Below are positions 5,945 through 9,840 of a stretch of 9,840 bases of DNA, one piece after another (position 1 is the first letter of the stretch; each line of letters begins with the position of its first letter). The stretch comes from an uncultured Candidatus Melainabacteria bacterium. GTDB taxonomy: Bacteria; Cyanobacteriota; Vampirovibrionia; Gastranaerophilales; Gastranaerophilaceae. Under the pieces are notes generated by a model. The model was not told the origin of the DNA. It searched no databases and saw only the letters and a list, made by a program, of their open reading frames with translations. A program made the translations under genes and the position numbers. The stretch is taken from assembly GCA_934747335.1 (NCBI GenBank), contig CAKVGS010000050.1, forward strand, positions 1 through 9,840. The letters run 5' to 3'.

Positions 5945-8005
5945 TTAATCACTTGCATAACCTAATACTCTTATAAACTCGCTTGTTGTCGTAACACCGT
6001 CAGTAATGTGTTTTAAGCAAGAATATTTAAGAGTTTTCATTCCTGCAGCAACTGCTGCTTCTTCAATTTCAATATCATGTGCACCTTGTGCAATCAATTT
6101 TTTAATTTCTCTGGTTATCGGCATAACTTCATATATACCCATACGTCCGGTATAGCCTAAATAACCGCACTCTTTACATCCTTTTTTTCTGTAAAGCTTA
6201 GTTTTTAACAATTGTTCCTGTACTTCAGGCTCAGTCGAAATATGTTTAACTTCTTCTTCGGTTGGGAAATAACCTTCCTTGCATTTGTCACAAAGTTTTC
6301 TTACAAGTCTTTGTGCAATTACACCTGTTAAGGTTGAAGATACAAGGTAATCTTTTGCACCCATTTCAATCAAACGTGTTACAGTTGCAGCAGCAGAGTT
6401 GGTGTGAACCGTACTCAACACCAAGTGACCTGTAAGAGCGGCTGAAATTGCAACCTCCAATGTTTCAAAGTCACGGATTTCACCAATCAGAATGATGTCA
6501 GGGTCTTGTCTTAAAATAGCTCTCATACAAGACGCGAAAGTAATATCGGCTTTCGGGTTAACCTGTGATTGGTTAATACCTTCCAGCTTAATTTCTATCG
6601 GATCTTCAATCGTCGTAATATTAACATCTTCTTTATTAAGAGCCTTCAAAATCGTATAAAGCGTAGTTGTTTTACCTGAACCTGTCGGACCTGATGTTAA
6701 AATAATCCCGTTTGGAGATTGCACCATATCATGAATTTTTTTGATATCTTCATCCGAAGCTCCGGCAATTATCATCTTATCTCCAGCAGCTTTCAAGCTT
6801 ACAGCAGGTGCAAGAATACGAATTACAACCTTTTCTTTACCTGAAACAGGAAGCGTATTTATACGAAAGTCGTACATTCTGTCATTATATTTAATAGAAA
6901 ATGTACCATCTTGAGGGCGTCTGTGTTCTGCAATGTTCATTCTTGCAAGAACTTTAAAACGTGTGATAACAGCTTGTTCAATACTCCCCGGGATTTCAAG
7001 CACTTTTTTCAAAATACCGTCAGAACGAACACGAACCACATAGTAGCCGATTCTTGGTTCAATGTGAATATCGGAAGCTTTTGCGTCAATCGCATCCGTA
7101 ATAATTTTATAAACGAACTTTGCAACATTACCGCTTGCATCTTGTAATTCTTTTTCAACCTGCGTCCAAAGAGATTCTTCGCTATTAAACTGAGCCGCTT
7201 CTTCTTCTATACTTTGAATAATTCTTTCTGTTTCTTTTGCAGCTTGTTCGGATTTTTTCTGCATAAAGTATTCTTTTAAATACTGATCATATTCAAAATA
7301 CGGAATGCAATATACATTCAAAGAACGTCCTGTTGAAAGTGAAATTTCACGAACTGTATAATTATCCGCAGGATTAACCATTGCAACCGCAAGCTTATTA
7401 TCCTGCATTGACATAATAATTGTTTTTTTCTTTTCTACAAAATCGTCAGGAAGAAGTTTCAAAATACTCTTATCAACTTTGATATTAGATTTTGAAATTA
7501 CATCACATCCAAACTTCTTTTTTAGATAGGAAACAATTTGTTCATAAGTCAAATATCCTTTTTCGTGAAAAATAGCGTCCAAAGGAACGTTTCTTTCTTG
7601 TGAAAGATTTTGAGCATCACGCAATTGTTCCTTTGTAATCCAACCAATAGTTACAAGCATATCTTCAGCCGTAACTTCTTTAGGCTTTGCAGGTTCTTTT
7701 GTTTCTTCTGTTGACTGAACTGTCTCAGGATTTTTAACTAAATTGTCAACAAAATTATAAACATCGTCGAAGATTGCATCACTTACAGGTATCGGTTCAA
7801 TCCCGCCATAAGTTTGAATAGTTTTAGATATAGTTTCTCTAATTGTCTCAATATCTTTCAAACTTCTTTGGCTGATAATTGTATAGAGTTTTCCCTGTCT
7901 TTTATCAATTGGAATAAAACCTGATGATTTCATCAGGTTTAATTCAAAATTATTAACGTATTCTTTTTTAATACTGCTTTTTAATTTTTCAAGTTGATTA
8001 GACAT
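5945..8005 (-). CDS. pilB: Pilus assembly/secretion ATPase (PilB/GspE family)
   Basis: This cytoplasmic hexameric ATPase powers pilus extension or type II secretion. The 686-residue protein carries the full motif set: Asp box TIEDPIE at 465-471, Walker A GPTGSGKT at 439-446, Walker B ILIGEIRD at 505-512, His box GHLVLSTVHTN at 526-536, and a zinc-type tetracysteine (Cys572, Cys575, Cys610, Cys613) diagnostic of PilB/GspE rather than PilT. Upstream is an MshEN/T2SSE_N-like domain at about 112-247. An additional N-terminal region (15-92) looks like a second copy of that domain's C-terminal half. A Glu/Gln-rich coil at about 250-290 links to the catalytic core. The gene starts 5 bases after the secretin stop, with only a weak AGAG site overlapping that stop, suggesting coupled translation. 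No pilT follows before pilC. Confidence 0.96.
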   Translation of the reverse strand: MSNQLEKLKSSIKKEYVNNFELNLMKSSGFIPIDKRQGKLYTIISQRSLKDIETIRETISKTIQTYGGIEPIPVSDAIFDDVYNFVDNLVKNPETVQSTEETKEPAKPKEVTAEDMLVTIGWITKEQLRDAQNLSQERNVPLDAIFHEKGYLTYEQIVSYLKKKFGCDVISKSNIKVDKSILKLLPDDFVEKKKTIIMSMQDNKLAVAMVNPADNYTVREISLSTGRSLNVYCIPYFEYDQYLKEYFMQKKSEQAAKETERIIQSIEEEAAQFNSEESLWTQVEKELQDASGNVAKFVYKIITDAIDAKASDIHIEPRIGYYVVRVRSDGILKKVLEIPGSIEQAVITRFKVLARMNIAEHRRPQDGTFSIKYNDRMYDFRINTLPVSGKEKVVIRILAPAVSLKAAGDKMIIAGASDEDIKKIHDMVQSPNGIILTSGPTGSGKTTTLYTILKALNKEDVNITTIEDPIEIKLEGINQSQVNPKADITFASCMRAILRQDPDIILIGEIRDFETLEVAISAALTGHLVLSTVHTNSAAATVTRLIEMGAKDYLVSSTLTGVIAQRLVRKLCDKCKEGYFPTEEEVKHISTEPEVQEQLLKTKLYRKKGCKECGYLGYTGRMGIYEVMPITREIKKLIAQGAHDIEIEEAAVAAGMKTLKYSCLKHITDGVTTTSEFIRVLGYASD

Positions 8006-8010
8006 AATCT

Positions 8011-9840
8011 CTATAAACTATCTGCAACTGAGCCTTCTCCGTCATTAAGAATTTTAGGTGTTAACATGATTACAAGTTCTGTTTTAGCTTTTGTTGTAGA
8101 GCTTGATCTAAATGCAGCACCGATAACCGGCAAATCACCTAATACAGGGATTTTTTGAACTGTCTTTTGTTCGGTTTCTTGTATCAAACCACCTATTGCA
8201 AGGGTTTCACCATCTTTAATTCTAATATTTTTCAAATCAAGATTTCTTCTGCTTAACAATGTTGCTTGCAAGTCAGTAGTACCGTCGCCTGTTTCACTAG
8301 GAGTTCTTACTTCACCTGCAACTGTTGAATATTCAGGTTTGATATTTAAAGTTACATAACCATCAGGTGAAATGAACGGAGTTAATACTACCTTAACACC
8401 TTGGTCAGAACCGATTGTGTATGTTCTTTGAACAGTACCTGTTCCTGCACCGCCTGTTGAAGTTGATGTCAAGAATTCAGATGTAACTTTTTCTACGTAA
8501 TCTTGTGTCAAATCAATTGTTGATTCTTGACCATTAGTGATTAACAACTTAGGATTTGCTAACACTCTTGCTTTACGATTTTCAATCAAATAATTCATTG
8601 TCCAAGAAATATATGAACCATGGTATACGCCTTGTTCTTTACCTGTAACTTCTGTATATGTAGGTAATGTTACAGTACCATCAGAATTGACTTTTGGTTC
8701 AGTCCAATAACGTTTTGTAATATCATACCATCTGCCGTAAGGAGAAGCTTCTCTACCGCCTGAAAGCTGACCACCTGCGAATTTAACGCCCCAAGCATCA
8801 GACTGAACAGCCCAGTTGTTTGAGAATTCTTTTGAACCGGCTTCGTTAAGTTCTACAATTGAAACTTCCAAGTAAGCTTGCGGTTGTTTAACATCATTTG
8901 TTTTAATAAAGTTTTCAATCATGTGCATTTGAGCTTCTGAACCGCCCATCATCATGATTGTACCTCTTTGAGGATAATAAGATATCGCCAAATTTTGTAA
9001 ATCAAACGGCGCTGATGTAGAAGATGAAGCCTGTGATGTAACCGTACAAGCAACAACGCCTTCACCCAATTTCAAATCAGTACCGGTTGTAGAAGCACTT
9101 GCAGCTCCACCAGTTATAACACCTTCAATACTTGCGGCTCCGCCAGTTGTACCCATACCCGGTGTCGGAGGAGCAAAACCTTCTTGGCTCTTAGCAGAAT
9201 CACCGCTTTGTGAACCACGTGAAGGAAGCAACATGTTACAAATCATATCTGCCATTTCAGCAGGAGTTGTATGGTTTACTGCAAATGTTTTTGTCAAAGG
9301 TTCTCTGTCTAATTGATCGATTACTTTTTGAACAATTGCAGCGTCTGATTTCATACCGAATACAATAATTTCGTTTGTTGCAGCATTAACAGTCGCAGCA
9401 TCTACGCTTGATAAACCCGCTTTTTTCATACCAAAAACGTTAGTATTCAAAAAGCTTGCAATCTTAGCAGCATTCACGTACTTAACAGGAAATACCATCA
9501 TTTCTTGTTTTGAAAAAGTCGCATTATCTGCATTATTTTTAGCCAAGATGATTAATGTATTATTTTGTGTATAATAATTCAAACCTGCAACTTGCAAAAC
9601 TAAGTTAAATGCATCATTAATTGGCATATTAACCAAGTCTAATGTTACTTTTCCTTCTACTGATGAGTGGAAAACGATATTCATGCCTGCTTTATCGGCA
9701 AACATTCTCAAAACTTGTTTTACATCAGAATCACGCAAGCTCAATGTAATCTTATCATTTCTGTTTGTCAATCTTACATCACCACTCAAAACAGTTGATT
9801 GAACACTCGGTGTTGATGCATAAGTCGAAACAGCCAGACC
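8011..9840 (-). CDS. Outer-membrane secretin (PilQ/GspD family), 5' end outside the window
   Basis: Secretins form the multimeric outer-membrane channel for type IV pili or type II secretion. The minus-strand frame stays open to the right edge, giving 609 visible residues. The first ones (GLAVSTYA, then STPSVQ) look like the end of a Sec signal peptide, so only a short N-terminal piece is missing. In order, numbering from the edge: an STN/N0-type domain (about 28-100), a secretin N-domain (113-179), a second N-domain (about 183-310) split by a Ser/Gly/Thr/Ala-rich insert (about 207-278), and the secretin core (about 322-600). The core ends with the family signatures DGETLAIGGLIQ (543-554) and IPVLGDLPVIGAAFR (564-578). 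An in-frame TTG at 9789 is a poor start because coding character continues upstream. It opens the visible cluster with the ATPase and platform genes. PilQ versus GspD cannot be settled here, so no symbol is given. Confidence 0.94.
   Translation of the reverse strand, partial: GLAVSTYASTPSVQSTVLSGDVRLTNRNDKITLSLRDSDVKQVLRMFADKAGMNIVFHSSVEGKVTLDLVNMPINDAFNLVLQVAGLNYYTQNNTLIILAKNNADNATFSKQEMMVFPVKYVNAAKIASFLNTNVFGMKKAGLSSVDAATVNAATNEIIVFGMKSDAAIVQKVIDQLDREPLTKTFAVNHTTPAEMADMICNMLLPSRGSQSGDSAKSQEGFAPPTPGMGTTGGAASIEGVITGGAASASTTGTDLKLGEGVVACTVTSQASSSTSAPFDLQNLAISYYPQRGTIMMMGGSEAQMHMIENFIKTNDVKQPQAYLEVSIVELNEAGSKEFSNNWAVQSDAWGVKFAGGQLSGGREASPYGRWYDITKRYWTEPKVNSDGTVTLPTYTEVTGKEQGVYHGSYISWTMNYLIENRKARVLANPKLLITNGQESTIDLTQDYVEKVTSEFLTSTSTGGAGTGTVQRTYTIGSDQGVKVVLTPFISPDGYVTLNIKPEYSTVAGEVRTPSETGDGTTDLQATLLSRRNLDLKNIRIKDGETLAIGGLIQETEQKTVQKIPVLGDLPVIGAAFRSSSTTKAKTELVIMLTPKILNDGEGSVADSL

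Noticed and set aside
3622..7147. Plus-strand open frames at 3622-3819, 4047-4244, 4729-4989, 5325-5507, 5596-5976 and 6911-7147
   Set aside because: All are antisense to the well-supported SDR, pilC and pilB genes and resemble no known protein.
9787..9789. TTG at 9789 as the true start of the secretin gene
   Set aside because: The frame stays open to the window edge, and the upstream residues look like the end of a signal peptide.
1..9840. CRISPR array, tRNA/rRNA, insertion sequence, prophage or toxin-antitoxin system
   Set aside because: No regularly spaced repeats, tRNA-like cloverleaf, transposase or integrase motif, or paired small toxin/antitoxin genes are visible.

Overview
The window is AT-rich bacterial chromosome, almost fully coding, with ordinary housekeeping and surface-machinery genes and no sign of phage, insertion sequence, CRISPR or RNA genes. 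A type IV pilus/type II secretion core, a cyanobacterial-looking elongation factor G and a cytosolic-looking EF-hand protein in a low-GC background fit a non-photosynthetic relative of cyanobacteria (Melainabacteria/Vampirovibrionia, for example gut Gastranaerophilales). This placement is an inference from gene content and protein style; no marker search was possible.

Layout, left to right. (1) Positions 1-1349, minus strand: the N-terminal 449 codons of fusA (EF-G), which runs off the left edge. (2) 1350-1662: an intergenic stretch holding the fusA leader, a possible fusA promoter, short repeats, a small hairpin and a clear intrinsic terminator for the gene to the right. (3) 1663-2817, minus: an unrecognised 384-residue protein with two canonical EF-hand calcium loops. 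(4) 2818-2949: divergent promoter region, with a near-consensus sigma-70 promoter facing right. (5) 2950-3594, plus: a small exported TPR protein, apparently translated from a leaderless mRNA. (6) 3611-9840, minus: a tight five-gene cluster read right to left: secretin (5' end outside the window), PilB/GspE-type ATPase, PilC/GspF-type platform protein, a 93-residue protein of unknown function, and a short-chain dehydrogenase.

In the right-hand cluster the secretin would form the outer-membrane pore, the ATPase would power assembly from the cytoplasm, and the PilC-like inner-membrane protein would couple the two. Intergenic gaps of 5, 23 and 21 bases and a final 8-base overlap indicate one transcription unit, so the two non-pilus genes are probably co-expressed with the machine. 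The most interesting points are the predicted leaderless promoter, the MshEN-like duplication at the N-terminus of the ATPase with loss of ligand-type residues, the unknown gene and oxidoreductase coupled to the pilus genes, the low-complexity insert in the secretin, and fusA standing without rpsL/rpsG upstream. I see no clearly new defence or mobile system.
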